A stretch of 64,000 bases of DNA, from the NCBI GenBank assembly GCA_021845925.1, contig JAJZUW010000006.1, forward strand, positions 148,436 through 212,435, written 5' to 3'. Below are positions 36,572 to 46,306 of this stretch, piece by piece; within the stretch, counting starts at the first letter, position 1; each line of letters begins with the position of its first letter. This DNA comes from Pseudomonadota bacterium. GTDB lineage: Bacteria > Pseudomonadota > Gammaproteobacteria > Burkholderiales > Sulfuriferulaceae. The notes under the pieces are model-generated. The model was not told the origin of the DNA. It did not search any database and saw only the letters and a list, made by a program, of their open reading frames with translations. The translations under genes and the position numbers were made by a program.

Positions 36572-38529
36572 ATGTCCACTGACTGGTCGGCTGGTGTGAA
36601 TGACAACGGGAAATGACAGCGCACCTGACGACCATCTCCCGGATCCCGCAAAACCGGCGCATCCGACCGGCAAACCGGTTTGGCCATGTTGCAACGGGGG
36701 TGAAAATGGCAACCGGTCGGCGGATCAACGGCCGAAGCCGCCTCACCGGTCACCGGAGTGCCTGCCGGTTTGCCGATTTCGGGGACTGCATCCAGTAGTG
36801 CCCGGGTGTAAGGGTGGGCAGGCCGCGCCGCAATCAGATCGACGGGGCCGGATTCCACGATCCGGCCAAGATACATCACCAGCACACGTTGAGCCAAATA
36901 AGCGGCCAGCGGCAGGTTGTGGGTGACAAACAGTAGGCCCACGCCAGCGTCACGCTGGATATCGGCCAGCAGATTCACAATCTGCGCCTGCACCGACACA
37001 TCCAGCGCGCTGGTTGGTTCATCGCACACCAGCAAGGCAGGTCTGACCGCCAGGGCGCGGGCAATCGCAATCCGTTGCCGCTGTCCGCCCGAAAACTGGT
37101 GCGGATACCGCGACAGGGATTCCGGCGACAACCCGACCTGCTGCATCAACGCCTGCAGTCTGGGTTCGCGCACGCCAGTCTGCGCATCCACGTCAAGTGC
37201 CTGCATACCTTCACTGATCAGCTGATCGATCCGCATGCGCGGGTCCAGCGACGAAAACGGATCCTGAAACACCATTTGTGCCCGGCGCAGGTTTTTGTGC
37301 GCCCCGGAAAAAGGTTGCGCCCAGACAACCTCTCCGGCAGTCACCGTCTGCAAACCGGCCACGACCCTGGCCAGAGTCGTTTTGCCACAACCGGATTCAC
37401 CCACCAGCGCCACGGCTTCTCCGGCATGCAACGTCAGATCGACGCCATCCACCGCTTTCAGCAACCGGTCCGACTGCCAGAAGCGTTGCTTGCGCAACGG
37501 GAAATGAACCCGAACATCACGGACCTCCACCAGAACATCGCCCACCACCGCAGGCGTCATGGTCTGTGCAACCTGCCATTTTTCCGACATCCCGACAGCA
37601 TGGCAGCGAACGCGATGCCCATCGGCCAGAACGGTCCAGTCGGGCATTTCTGCATGACATCGAGGCATCACCAGTTCGCAGCGCCCAGCAAACGGACAGC
37701 CTGGCTGTCCTGCCGGCAGCACGCTGCCAGGAATGCCGACCAGACGCTGCCGGCCGGGTTGCGGAAGCGCAGCCAGCAGTTTACGGGTATACGGGTGAGC
37801 AGGTCTGACGAACAGATCGTCGCGCGATGCCTCTTCCACCATCCGGCCGGCATAGAGAATTCCCGCACGGGTCGCCATCGACCATGCCACCCCCAGATCA
37901 TGGGTGATCAGCAACATGCCCATATCGCGCCGACGCTGTTCTTCGCGCAACAATGCCAGCACTTGCGCCTGCACCGTCACATCCAGGGCCGTCGTTGGCT
38001 CATCTGCGATCAGCAATTGCGGATTCCCGCTCAGGCTGAGGGCAATCATCATTCGCTGTTTGAGCCCTCCGGAAAGCTGGAACGGAAACTCGTCCAGCCG
38101 ACGCCAGGCATCCGGGACACCCACCTGCTCCAGCAGTTCAGCGGCCGCCTGCCGGGATTGAACGCGCCGCATGCCACGATGCAGACGCAAACCTTCCTCG
38201 ATCTGGCTACCTACCGTCATCACCGGATTGAGGCTGGTCATCGGCTCCTGGAACACCATGCCCATGTGCCCGCCGCGCAAACTGCGCCAGACATCGCTGT
38301 CCAGATGCATCAGGGATTTTCCCTGCAACCGGATATCACCTGATACCGCATCGACCAAGGCTGGCAACAAACCCATGATTGCCAGCGCTGTCATGGATTT
38401 GCCAGAACCGGATTCACCAAGCAGGGCGAAAGTTTCGCCGGCGCGAATATCAAAACTGATTTCCTGGACCACTGGTACGCCGGCCAGTTGCACCGTCAGA
38501 CGATCCAGTTCGAGCAAGGTCGGACTCAT
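36553..38529 (-). CDS. Peptide ABC transporter ATPase, two fused nucleotide-binding domains (YejF-like)
   Basis: This 658-residue protein contains two complete ABC cassettes. The first has Walker A GESGSGKSMTALA, signature LSGGLKQRMMIAL and Walker B LLIADEPTTALD, followed by an oligopeptide-type C-terminal tail (AHPYTRKLLAALPQPG, CPFAGRCELVMPRC). The second has GESGCGKTTLARV, FSGGQRQRIAIARAL and LVCDEPTSALD, ending with another such tail (CHFHPRCNMAKPVC). One polypeptide replacing the separate DppD and DppF subunits is typical of YejF-type importers. It overlaps the upstream permease gene by ATGA and ends the four-gene operon. Confidence 0.94.
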   Translation of the reverse strand: MSPTLLELDRLTVQLAGVPVVQEISFDIRAGETFALLGESGSGKSMTALAIMGLLPALVDAVSGDIRLQGKSLMHLDSDVWRSLRGGHMGMVFQEPMTSLNPVMTVGSQIEEGLRLHRGMRRVQSRQAAAELLEQVGVPDAWRRLDEFPFQLSGGLKQRMMIALSLSGNPQLLIADEPTTALDVTVQAQVLALLREEQRRRDMGMLLITHDLGVAWSMATRAGILYAGRMVEEASRDDLFVRPAHPYTRKLLAALPQPGRQRLVGIPGSVLPAGQPGCPFAGRCELVMPRCHAEMPDWTVLADGHRVRCHAVGMSEKWQVAQTMTPAVVGDVLVEVRDVRVHFPLRKQRFWQSDRLLKAVDGVDLTLHAGEAVALVGESGCGKTTLARVVAGLQTVTAGEVVWAQPFSGAHKNLRRAQMVFQDPFSSLDPRMRIDQLISEGMQALDVDAQTGVREPRLQALMQQVGLSPESLSRYPHQFSGGQRQRIAIARALAVRPALLVCDEPTSALDVSVQAQIVNLLADIQRDAGVGLLFVTHNLPLAAYLAQRVLVMYLGRIVESGPVDLIAARPAHPYTRALLDAVPEIGKPAGTPVTGEAASAVDPPTGCHFHPRCNMAKPVCRSDAPVLRDPGDGRQVRCHFPLSFTPADQSVDIHPVNR

Positions 38530-39857
38530 GCGCGCCGCCCCAGTGGATCAAACGCAATCTGCACGCTGTCGGCAAAAATATTGGCTGACAGGACCAGCGC
38601 AAACATCAGGCAGAACGCCCCGGCCAGTGGCCACCAGACAACCGGATCACGCGCCAGTTCGAGCTCGGCAGCATTGATCATGTTTCCCCAGCTGGCCATG
38701 CTGGCATCCACGCCAAGGCCAAGATAGGTCAGTACGGCTTCGGTGAGTACCAGGCCGGAAAAATCCATCACCAGGGTAATCAGGATCAGATGGCCCAGGT
38801 TGGGCAGGATATGACGAATCAGCACCCGTGCATGCGACACACCAAATGCACGCGCTGCATGAACATAATCCAGTTCTCGCAGCTTGAGGGTTTCCGCACG
38901 CAGGACCCGGCACAGACCGGTCCAGCTGGTGACACCGAGGATCAGGCATAACAGCAGCAGACGGATATCGGCGCGTGCGGCCGCCGTATCGAACCGGGCG
39001 GCATGGGTTTCGATATACCCCTGCATCAACAGCACGACTGCCGCAATCAGCAGAATGTCGGGTATCGAATTCATGACGGTATACACATACTGGATCAGGT
39101 CATCCAGCCAGCCGCCAAAATAGCCAGAGGTCATGCCAAACGCCACACCAAGCGGCAAGGTCAGCAATGTCGCGAGCAGACCGAACAGCAAATCGGTACG
39201 TATGCTTTTCAACGCTTCATACAGCACATCCTGGCCAACCTTGTCGGTGCCGAGCACATGCAGGTGGCCGACCACCTGGACACAGAAAACAACCGCGCTC
39301 ACCAGTACGGCAGTTGCCGCCAGCATCGCAAACAGCGCCGACACAGGTTGCTTGCCCGTCCGTCCGAACAGCCACCATCCTGCCAGAAACACCATCATGC
39401 CGGTCAATACGCTGCGCAAGGCTGCCCGGACCGGCAGATCCGGCCGCGCCGGATGCAACCTCACAATGTTCAGCATGGCAAATTCACGTACCGGCAGTCC
39501 ATGGGCATCGGTGGTCTGTATCCGGGTAAACAACCGGGAGGCCAACGGTGCCGAATAGGTTTTTTCGGGCACCGCGACCAACGGCTGCAAAATGACATCC
39601 AGTACACTTCTGACCGTCACATCATAACGAACCGGCACCCCTGGCAGACGGGCATGAAAATGCATCGAATCCAGCATGGCCACTGCCAGAAAGGCCAACA
39701 GCACAACCGTGGCCGCAGCGCCCGCCGGCATGGAAAACAGCCGTCCCCAGGCATCACGCGCACTGGCGCGCGTGCGCCAGATCAGCATGCCCGTCAGGCC
39801 CAGAATCAGCCAGAAGGCTGCATCGCTCCACAACACGACCGGTTGCCAGCCCATCAT
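38526..39857 (-). CDS. Peptide ABC transporter permease with extended N-terminal half (YejE-like)
   Basis: This 443-residue permease is longer than DppC/OppC (about 300). The C-terminal part (about 225-440) is the standard domain, with the coupling motif-like REL-DYVHAARAFGVSHARVLI segment and HILPNLGHLILI. The N-terminal half has several extra hydrophobic stretches (about 13-30, 45-65, 150-170, 178-205) around a periplasmic insert (about 70-140). The insert includes YSAPLASRLFTRIQTTDAHG, where YejE-type permeases carry an unusual soluble segment. It overlaps its neighbours by ATGA on both sides. Confidence 0.9.
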   Translation of the reverse strand: MMGWQPVVLWSDAAFWLILGLTGMLIWRTRASARDAWGRLFSMPAGAAATVVLLAFLAVAMLDSMHFHARLPGVPVRYDVTVRSVLDVILQPLVAVPEKTYSAPLASRLFTRIQTTDAHGLPVREFAMLNIVRLHPARPDLPVRAALRSVLTGMMVFLAGWWLFGRTGKQPVSALFAMLAATAVLVSAVVFCVQVVGHLHVLGTDKVGQDVLYEALKSIRTDLLFGLLATLLTLPLGVAFGMTSGYFGGWLDDLIQYVYTVMNSIPDILLIAAVVLLMQGYIETHAARFDTAAARADIRLLLLCLILGVTSWTGLCRVLRAETLKLRELDYVHAARAFGVSHARVLIRHILPNLGHLILITLVMDFSGLVLTEAVLTYLGLGVDASMASWGNMINAAELELARDPVVWWPLAGAFCLMFALVLSANIFADSVQIAFDPLGRRA

Positions 39858-40840
39858 GACAGCCTCACGCGCGGATCGGCAACACTGTAGGCAATGTCCG
39901 TCAGTATCAGTCCCAGCACATACAGCAGGGATCCAATGAACACCATCGATCGCACCACGGCAAAATCCTCGCCCTGCAGCGCCTCAACCACGTACGCACC
40001 CAGGCCAGGAATGCCAAAAAACGATTCCGTCAGCAAGCTGCCCATGAACAGCAGCGGGATGACCGCCACGGTGGTTGTCAGCACCGGAATCAACCCGTTG
40101 CGCAGGACATGCACAAACAGAATCCTGGCTTCCGACAGCCCCTTGCTGCGCGCCGTACGCACATAATCCTTGCCGATCTCTTCCAGAAACACGCTGCGGT
40201 ACCAGCGACTGCCACGACCGATGCCTGCCAGCACACTCACCAGCACCGGCAACAGGACAAACCGCCAGCCATCCAGCCCCGGCTCGAAACCGGATACCGG
40301 CACCCAGCACCATTCCCTGGCAAACAGATACTGGCCACCAATGATAAAAAACAGACTGGAAATCGACATCAGCATGGTGGCCGCAGCCACACCAAGTCGA
40401 TCCTGCCAACTGGTCCGGAACCAGACCATCATCAGCGCGAGCGACAGATTTGTCCATAAACCAAGCAGGAATGCCGGAACCGCGATCATCAGACTGGGCC
40501 CCATGCGGGTGCGGATTTCGGTGGCGATGTCGCTACCGTCATCGGCAGCACCAAAATCCATCGCAAACATGGCCAGGGATTTTTCAGCAAACAGCGTATC
40601 TGTCAAATGGCCGATGCCGTTCCGTGACGGATTGTAAAATATCGGCAGATCGTAACCGTGCGCGATCTTCCACTGCTGGATGGCAGCCATGCTGACATGT
40701 TTCTGGTGCTGGCGACCCAAATGCATGCGGGCGATATCATCCGGCGTGTTGACCATGAAAAACAGCCAGAATGTCAGCAGATTGACTCCAATCAAGATTG
40801 GCACAGCATACAGCAACCGACGCACAAGATAATTGATCAT
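39854..40840 (-). CDS. Peptide ABC transporter permease (DppB/YejB-like)
   Basis: This 328-residue inner-membrane subunit has about six helices. The N-terminal YLVRRLLYAVPILIGVNLLTF and the cytoplasmic coupling loop DYVRTARSKGLSEARILFVH are diagnostic for oligopeptide-family permeases, as is the final LTDIAYSVADPRVRLS. It works with the other permease, the fused ATPase and the binding protein encoded on either side. ATGA overlaps with both neighbours indicate coordinated translation. Confidence 0.94.
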   Translation of the reverse strand: MINYLVRRLLYAVPILIGVNLLTFWLFFMVNTPDDIARMHLGRQHQKHVSMAAIQQWKIAHGYDLPIFYNPSRNGIGHLTDTLFAEKSLAMFAMDFGAADDGSDIATEIRTRMGPSLMIAVPAFLLGLWTNLSLALMMVWFRTSWQDRLGVAAATMLMSISSLFFIIGGQYLFAREWCWVPVSGFEPGLDGWRFVLLPVLVSVLAGIGRGSRWYRSVFLEEIGKDYVRTARSKGLSEARILFVHVLRNGLIPVLTTTVAVIPLLFMGSLLTESFFGIPGLGAYVVEALQGEDFAVVRSMVFIGSLLYVLGLILTDIAYSVADPRVRLS

Positions 40841-42996
40841 GCGTCATCCCAGCTTGACTTGCGGTTTGTGCGACGCAGATGACGCAACAGGTGGACCAGC
40901 AGCAGGAGCGCCAGCAACCCGGCCAGCCACGCCAGCGGCCACAGCACGGGACGATTGTCTTGTTCGCGCAACCGTTCGCGCATGGCGATATCCAGAGACA
41001 GGTATTTGATGGTGCCGCGGTTCATTGTGCTTATCTTGCGTGGCCCAACCCACGGTTGTTCCAGTTCATACTCCAGCGGATAAAAGCCGAACAGCCATGG
41101 CACATCCTGCTGCAGGATGGCATTCATCTGCGCGATGATGCGCGCGCGTTCCGGCGTGTCGTCCATGTACTTCATCTGTTCGAACAACGCGTCGAATTGC
41201 GGATTGCGATAATTGGTGTCGTTTTCGCCATTGCTCGCCACCTTGCCGTTCGGACCATAGAACAGCGCAAAGAAATTTTCCGGATCCGGGTAATCCGCGT
41301 TCCAGCCAGCCACAAACATCTGCACGTTGCCATGCTGGAGATTGTCCTGAAAGTGATTGAAATCCATGCTGCGCGGCACCAGCTGGACATGAATCCTGGC
41401 CAGTTGCTGTACCATCCAGTCCACGTAGGCCTTGGCATTCGGTCCGGTAAAGGTATTGTCATAATACAATACCAACGGACGACCGGTTTGCACATCACGC
41501 CCGTCGGAATAACCCGCTTCCCGCATCAGCTGCAGGGCGGCACTGATGGGCCGGCGTACCACATGGCCATTGCGCACCTGATACACCACCGGATCGACCC
41601 CCTGCACGCCTTCCTGATGACCGAAAATGCCGGGTGGCAAAGGATCCTGTGCAATCTGACCGCGTCCGTTAAGGAAAATGGCGATAAAATCCTCGTAATT
41701 GACTGCAATCGCAATGGCCTGGCGCAATTTGCGCGAGCGTTCGCTCGATCCACCCACCACAGGATCAAGCATGTTGAAACCGACATACTGGATTGTCGGC
41801 AACACCGCCTTGACCAGCCGGATGCCACGGCGGCGCATGGCAGGCGCCACCTCGGCCTGACCTGCCGCATTGATGCGCACGGCTTCATCAAAGTTGTCCG
41901 AACTGATCGCCGACAGGTCGTAATATCCCTGCAGGAACTTGTTCCAGTAGGGAATCACCTCCTTTTCCCGACTGAACACCACGCGATCGATCAACGGCAA
42001 TGGCCGCCCGGCTTCTGCCAGCAATCCAGCCGACCGGTCACCCGGTTCGCCTTCCGTCGGATATCGTTCACCATGAAACAAGGGATTGCGCGTCAGTTCG
42101 ATTCTGCGGTTCGGTTCCATCAGCGTCAGCATGTAAGGACCGCTGCCTACCGGATGCCAGTCCAGGCTGAAATTGTGCGACTGCATGCCAGGCTGGTGAT
42201 AAAAAGCATCCACTTCAGCAGGAACCGGCGCAAAAAACGGCATGGCCAGCCAGTAGCGAAACTGTGGATACACGCCTTTCAACCGGATTCGCAACGTGTA
42301 ACGGTCGACAACTTCCACACCAGGCAGCGGATAGCGATCAAGATCCAGATACTGGTTCTGACCCACGCGACCGGCGTCATGCTGCAACCGGTCGGCAAGT
42401 GCCTGCAGGCCGATGATGTGCTCGCCCATCAGTTGCAGGACCGGCGAATTGACCTGAGGCGATGCCAGCCGACGGATTTCATGGGCCAGATCGGCTGCCA
42501 CGACCTCCCGGGTTGCCGTGTGACGAAAATCCTGCCAGCGTCTGACATGCGACCAGTCTTCCGCGGTCATCGGTGTATAACGCAGGCGGCCATCTGCGCG
42601 GCGTACAAACGCCGGATGCGGCTGGTAAAACGTTCCCGGCCGCACATGCAGCTCATAAACGGTTTCGGCGACTTGCGCCGACGGCGCAGCTGCCGGCAAT
42701 GGCTTGCCGGTGGCATCCAGCCGGGTAACCAGCGGCATCCGGTCGAGCAGGTCTGGCTCCAGGATGTATGGCCGCTTCAGGTATGAGTACTGCAGCGGAG
42801 GTACAACGATCTGTTCCAGAATTTCATAGGCATCATCGCTGTACGACTGGGCCGGATCGAGATGAGAAGGCCGCGCGACAAAGCCAAGATACAGGGTATT
42901 GCTGCCTCGCTCGCTGTCCGGATAGGGATCATTCATCCGGCCTGGTGTACAACCGGCCAGCATCGACAACAGGAAAATCAGCACAAGCGACTTCAT
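40837..42996 (-). CDS. Peptide ABC transporter substrate-binding lipoprotein with C-terminal membrane helix
   Basis: This 719-residue protein is a family-5 extracellular solute-binding protein. It starts with a lipoprotein signal ending in the lipobox LAGC (Cys15). The SBP_bac_5 body follows, with LDPAQSYSDDAYEILEQIV near the N-terminus and MDFNHFQDNLQHGNVQMFVA, GWNADYPDPENFFALFYGPN toward the C-terminus. After the binding domain the sequence adds a second hydrophobic helix (about 680-705, VLWPLAWLAGLLALLLLVHL) and a basic tail, so the protein may be tethered at both ends. It is the first gene of the operon. Peptides or microcin-like peptides are the likely substrates by family. Confidence 0.88.
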   Translation of the reverse strand: MKSLVLIFLLSMLAGCTPGRMNDPYPDSERGSNTLYLGFVARPSHLDPAQSYSDDAYEILEQIVVPPLQYSYLKRPYILEPDLLDRMPLVTRLDATGKPLPAAAPSAQVAETVYELHVRPGTFYQPHPAFVRRADGRLRYTPMTAEDWSHVRRWQDFRHTATREVVAADLAHEIRRLASPQVNSPVLQLMGEHIIGLQALADRLQHDAGRVGQNQYLDLDRYPLPGVEVVDRYTLRIRLKGVYPQFRYWLAMPFFAPVPAEVDAFYHQPGMQSHNFSLDWHPVGSGPYMLTLMEPNRRIELTRNPLFHGERYPTEGEPGDRSAGLLAEAGRPLPLIDRVVFSREKEVIPYWNKFLQGYYDLSAISSDNFDEAVRINAAGQAEVAPAMRRRGIRLVKAVLPTIQYVGFNMLDPVVGGSSERSRKLRQAIAIAVNYEDFIAIFLNGRGQIAQDPLPPGIFGHQEGVQGVDPVVYQVRNGHVVRRPISAALQLMREAGYSDGRDVQTGRPLVLYYDNTFTGPNAKAYVDWMVQQLARIHVQLVPRSMDFNHFQDNLQHGNVQMFVAGWNADYPDPENFFALFYGPNGKVASNGENDTNYRNPQFDALFEQMKYMDDTPERARIIAQMNAILQQDVPWLFGFYPLEYELEQPWVGPRKISTMNRGTIKYLSLDIAMRERLREQDNRPVLWPLAWLAGLLALLLLVHLLRHLRRTNRKSSWDDA

Positions 42997-43078
42997 GCCA
43001 TCAGTTTACCCGAGACAGGGATTGCAGCCAAATTGCAGATTTTCCCGACCAAAGGTCACGAAACCGGCCAGAGGCCAG

Positions 43079-43084
43079 TATAAT
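43079..43084 (+). promoter_or_regulatory. Putative -10 hexamer (TATAAT) for fabI
   Basis: A perfect TATAAT 28 bases upstream of the fabI ATG. No strong -35 occurs 16-18 bases before it, so activity is inferred from position only. Confidence 0.5.
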
Positions 43085-43112
43085 GGCAGGGTTTATTTGC
43101 GAGGACTGAACA

Positions 43113-43898
43113 ATGGGATTTCTGCAGGACAAACGCATTCTCATCACCGGCCTGATCAGCGACCGTTCGATTGCCTATGGCATTGCTGAAGCCTGTCGCC
43201 GCGAAGGTGCCGAGCTGGCATTCAGCTATCAGGGCGAAAAGATTGCTGATCGGGTCAGGGAGCTGGCCCGGGATTTCGGCAGCGATATCGTTCTGCCCTG
43301 CGATGTATCCAGCGACGAAGAAATCGATGCGCTGTTTGCCGGGCTGGCACAACATTGGGACAAACTCGACAGCATCGTGCATGCCGTAGCCTTCGTCCCC
43401 AAAGTAGCCTTGTCTGGCGAATTCCTCGACTCGGTCAACCGCGAATACTTCCGCATTGCCCACGACATCAGCGCCTACAGCTTCGCCGCACTGGCCAAGG
43501 CAGCCTGGCCGATGATGGAAGGCCGCAATGGCTCATTGCTCACGCTGTCCTATCTGGGTGCCGTGCGGTCGGTGCCTCACTACAACGTCATGGGGCTGGC
43601 CAAAGCCAGCCTGGAATCGAGCGTCTATTACATGGCGCAAAGCCTCGGGCCACGTGGCGTCCGCGTCAACGGCATTTCGGCAGGCCCGATCAAGACTCTG
43701 GCAGCCAGCGGCATCAGCGGATTCAACCGCATCCTGAATCATGTGGAAAAAAATGCACCGCTGCGGCGCAATGTCACCATCGAAGAAGTCGGCAACACGG
43801 CAGCGTTCCTGTTGTCTGACCTCGCCAGCGGTATCACCGGTGAAATCACGTATGTGGACGCTGGATTCAACACCACCATGGGCGTCGTGGAAGAATAA
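43113..43898 (+). CDS. fabI: NADH-dependent enoyl-ACP reductase FabI
   Basis: This 261-residue short-chain dehydrogenase-fold enzyme reduces trans-2-enoyl-ACP in each fatty-acid elongation cycle. The N-terminal cofactor region [19 protein letters not shown] and the catalytic Tyr-x6-Lys in [20 protein letters not shown] identify FabI rather than FabG. The C-terminal [19 protein letters not shown] is also typical. GAGGA precedes its ATG. It is a single-gene unit, with the peptide transporter divergent upstream and a hairpin terminator downstream. Confidence 0.96.
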   Translation: MGFLQDKRILITGLISDRSIAYGIAEACRREGAELAFSYQGEKIADRVRELARDFGSDIVLPCDVSSDEEIDALFAGLAQHWDKLDSIVHAVAFVPKVALSGEFLDSVNREYFRIAHDISAYSFAALAKAAWPMMEGRNGSLLTLSYLGAVRSVPHYNVMGLAKASLESSVYYMAQSLGPRGVRVNGISAGPIKTLAASGISGFNRILNHVEKNAPLRRNVTIEEVGNTAAFLLSDLASGITGEITYVDAGFNTTMGVVEE

Positions 43899-43910
43899 TT
43901 CCACACACCC

Positions 43911-43950
43911 AACCACAAGCTGCCATCCGGCAGCCCGTGGTTCTGTCTGC
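43911..43950 (+). terminator. Terminator-like hairpin after fabI
   Basis: AACCAC and GTGGTT (43911-43916 and 43937-43942) enclose a second perfect stem GCTGCC/GGCAGC with an ATCC loop, followed by a pyrimidine-rich but not pure U tract. It begins 13 bases after the fabI stop. Confidence 0.6.
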
Positions 43951-44020
43951 TTCAGCTGCCTGGCAAACAACGATCACAGAACAGCATCGTGAACAATGAC
44001 ACGGTGCTGTTCAAAAACCA

Positions 44021-45922
44021 TCAGTGTGCCTGCAGCAACTTCTGGTTGATCGTGATCTTCATGCCGGCCAGAATGGAAGCCAGGTAGTCGTCAAACACCT
44101 GCTGGCTTTGCATCCGTGCAAGCTGGGCAGTCATTTCCTTAACCTTGGCCTCGTCCGGCTTTGGACCGGGCTGAACCGCGGTCAACCGCACCAGGTGGTA
44201 ATTGCCGGCGGTATCGGTTTCACCGAAATAGGCCGGCAGACGATGTTCATCAGCAGCAAACAGCGGCGTGACAAGGTCGGGCGGCACATCGTTCGCATGG
44301 TTGCGCGTCACCCACTGGAATGAAGACCAGGCGAGCCCTGCCGGCTCCTTGCCCTGCCGCAGCGCGGCCAGAATGGCAGCGCCACGAGCAGCCAGCGCAG
44401 ATTTCTCGTCATTCGCTTCCAGCGTTTGCACAATACGACTGCGCACCTCTGCCAGCGGCTGTAACCGTGCAGGTTCCAGTTGCAACAGATGTGCAGACAC
44501 CAGGACATTCGGCTGCACTTCGATCGCTGGCGTGTTGTGATGCTGTTTGATGACATCAGCACTGAACAAGGCCTGCAACATTTTGTCGTTTTGCGCAAGC
44601 AACGGTGTGTCGCCACCGCTCCGCGTCATCCAGCCGGATGTCTGCACTGTCAGCCCGAGCGCACTGGCCGTTGGCGTCAGGTCAGCAGACTGCTCGAACA
44701 CCTGGTTGCTGAACCGTTCTGCTTCATTGGCATACTGTTTGCCCGCTGCCTGCTTTTGCAGGGTGGCCACGATATCACTGCGCACGCTGGCCAGATCGGG
44801 AGTTGTGGCCGGACGAATACCGGTCAGCTGGATGATGTGATAGCCAAAATCGCTCAACACAGGTGGCGAAATTTCATTGACCTTCATGCTGAACACTGCG
44901 TCGGCAAATGGCTTGACCATCGCATCGCGCTGGAACCAGCCGAGTTCGCCGCCCTGCGAAGCCGAGCCGGGATCGCCGGAATACTGCCTGGCCAGGGCAG
45001 CAAAACGGTCAGGATGGGCTTTCAGCTGTGTCTCGATATCCTGCGCCAGCTTCAGGGCAGCCGCATGATGTGCCGCATCATCCTTCGGGGTCACCGGAAT
45101 CAGGATATGCCTGGCATCGCGTGTTTCGGGTCTGGCGGCATGCGCCTGGTTCTGGTTGTAATAATCCTGGATGGCGCTGTCGCTGACTGGAATTTTGGCG
45201 GCAAGGGCATCTTGCGACAACACCAGATACTGGAATTTTGCCCGTTCCGGAACCGTAAAATCAGCCTGATGTGCCTTGTAGTAGGCTTCAATGCGCGATT
45301 CATCAGGGGCTGTCGCCGCCGGCTGATCTTTCAGTGCCAGTGTCAACGTGCTGATCTGGCGTTGCTGGGTGTAGGCCTGCAGAAAACCATCGACAGAAGC
45401 GGACGGAATCTGCTGGGCATCGGCAAACGCAGCCCGCAGATCCTGGATCAGCAGATCGTCTCGCGCCATCTGTTCGAATTCCGGAATGGACAGCCCCTGC
45501 TGACGCAACATCATCCGGTAGGTTTCCAGATCAAACTTGCCATCTTTCTGGAATGCAGGAATCGCACCGATAAAGGTTGCCAGCTGACGATCGCTCACCA
45601 CCATGCCCAGATCGTGCGCCTGCGCAAGCATGGCGTGCTGCCGGATCAGGGATTGCAGGACATCCATGCGCATGCGCGGATCATCGAGCAAACCGGATGC
45701 CGCAACTCCCAGACTGGCTTGCAGCTGTTGCTGCTGCATCTTGAGGGCATGCTCGAATTCCGGCAACCGGATCTTGTCGTGATCGACAGTCGCCACCACA
45801 TCACCACCCGAACTGTGGTTGATATAGGAATTGATTCCGAACAGGGCAAAAGGCACCGTGACCAGTGTCAGAATGATTTTTGCCATCCAGCCCTGATTCC
45901 GCTCACGCATCCATTCCAGCAT
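44021..45922 (-). CDS. ppiD: Periplasmic chaperone/isomerase PpiD
   Basis: This 633-residue inner-membrane-anchored folding factor has a short cytoplasmic N-terminus, one helix (about 13-33, KIILTLVTVPFALFGINSYI), a SurA/PpiD-like N-domain (about 36-240) and a central parvulin domain (about 265-365). The parvulin region includes ARHILIPVTPKDD, SGDPGSASQGGELGWF and FGYHIIQL. A C-terminal PpiD_2-type domain follows. It helps newly exported proteins leaving the Sec channel fold. AAAGAG precedes its ATG. Position downstream of tig-clpPX-lon-hupB and the tRNA pair is as in E. coli, where ppiD follows hupB. Confidence 0.95.
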   Translation of the reverse strand: MLEWMRERNQGWMAKIILTLVTVPFALFGINSYINHSSGGDVVATVDHDKIRLPEFEHALKMQQQQLQASLGVAASGLLDDPRMRMDVLQSLIRQHAMLAQAHDLGMVVSDRQLATFIGAIPAFQKDGKFDLETYRMMLRQQGLSIPEFEQMARDDLLIQDLRAAFADAQQIPSASVDGFLQAYTQQRQISTLTLALKDQPAATAPDESRIEAYYKAHQADFTVPERAKFQYLVLSQDALAAKIPVSDSAIQDYYNQNQAHAARPETRDARHILIPVTPKDDAAHHAAALKLAQDIETQLKAHPDRFAALARQYSGDPGSASQGGELGWFQRDAMVKPFADAVFSMKVNEISPPVLSDFGYHIIQLTGIRPATTPDLASVRSDIVATLQKQAAGKQYANEAERFSNQVFEQSADLTPTASALGLTVQTSGWMTRSGGDTPLLAQNDKMLQALFSADVIKQHHNTPAIEVQPNVLVSAHLLQLEPARLQPLAEVRSRIVQTLEANDEKSALAARGAAILAALRQGKEPAGLAWSSFQWVTRNHANDVPPDLVTPLFAADEHRLPAYFGETDTAGNYHLVRLTAVQPGPKPDEAKVKEMTAQLARMQSQQVFDDYLASILAGMKITINQKLLQAH

Positions 45923-46057
45923 GACATTCTCTTTCTGAAATCCGAACGCCCGGCAACCTGCCAGGCATGAGGTCGGAATTATAACCGAAGCATGGCTTCA
46001 TGCAGTGGCAACCAGAGTGCTGCGAACGGAAACCAGCCCGAGACACGCTGAAGAAGC

Positions 46058-46087
46058 CATAAAAAAAGCACACCCGGTGGTGTGCTT
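46058..46087 (-). terminator. Intrinsic terminator of the hupB-tRNA transcript
   Basis: On the minus strand AAGCACACC, a four-base loop and GGTGTGCTT form a nine-base-pair perfect stem followed by at least five T residues. It lies 36 bases beyond the 3' end of tRNA-Asp. Confidence 0.9.
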
Positions 46088-46123
46088 GCCGGCCAGCCCC
46101 ACATGGGACCAGCCGGATGTGTC

Positions 46124-46200
46124 TGGCGGAGTGGACGGGGCTCGAACCCGCGACCCCCGGCGTGACAGGCCGGTATTCTGACCAACTGAACTACCACTCC
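46124..46200 (-). tRNA. tRNA-Asp (GTC)
   Basis: The minus-strand sequence folds as a standard 77-nt tRNA with acceptor GGAGTGG paired to CCACTCC, a D-loop GTTCAGTTGGT, anticodon stem-loop CCGGCCTGTCACGCCGG with anticodon GTC, T-loop GGTTCGAGCC and an encoded CCA. It is nearly identical in core to E. coli tRNA-Asp. It follows tRNA-Val by 19 bases in the same transcript. Confidence 0.97.
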
Positions 46201-46219
46201 GGCGCAATGCGCTACTGAC

Positions 46220-46295
46220 TGGTGGGTGCTGAGGGGTTCGAACCCCCGACATTCGCCTTGTAAGGGCGACGCTCTACCAACTGAGCTAAGCACCC
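46220..46295 (-). tRNA. tRNA-Val (TAC)
   Basis: A 76-nt tRNA on the minus strand: acceptor GGGTGCT/AGCACCC, TTAGCTCAGTTGGTAGAG D-arm, anticodon arm with TAC in GCCCTTACAAGGC, T-loop GGTTCGAACC, CCA encoded. Its 5' end lies only 11 bases after the hupB stop codon, so it is probably processed from the hupB mRNA. Confidence 0.97.
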
Positions 46296-46306
46296 GGTAA
46301 AGCGCG

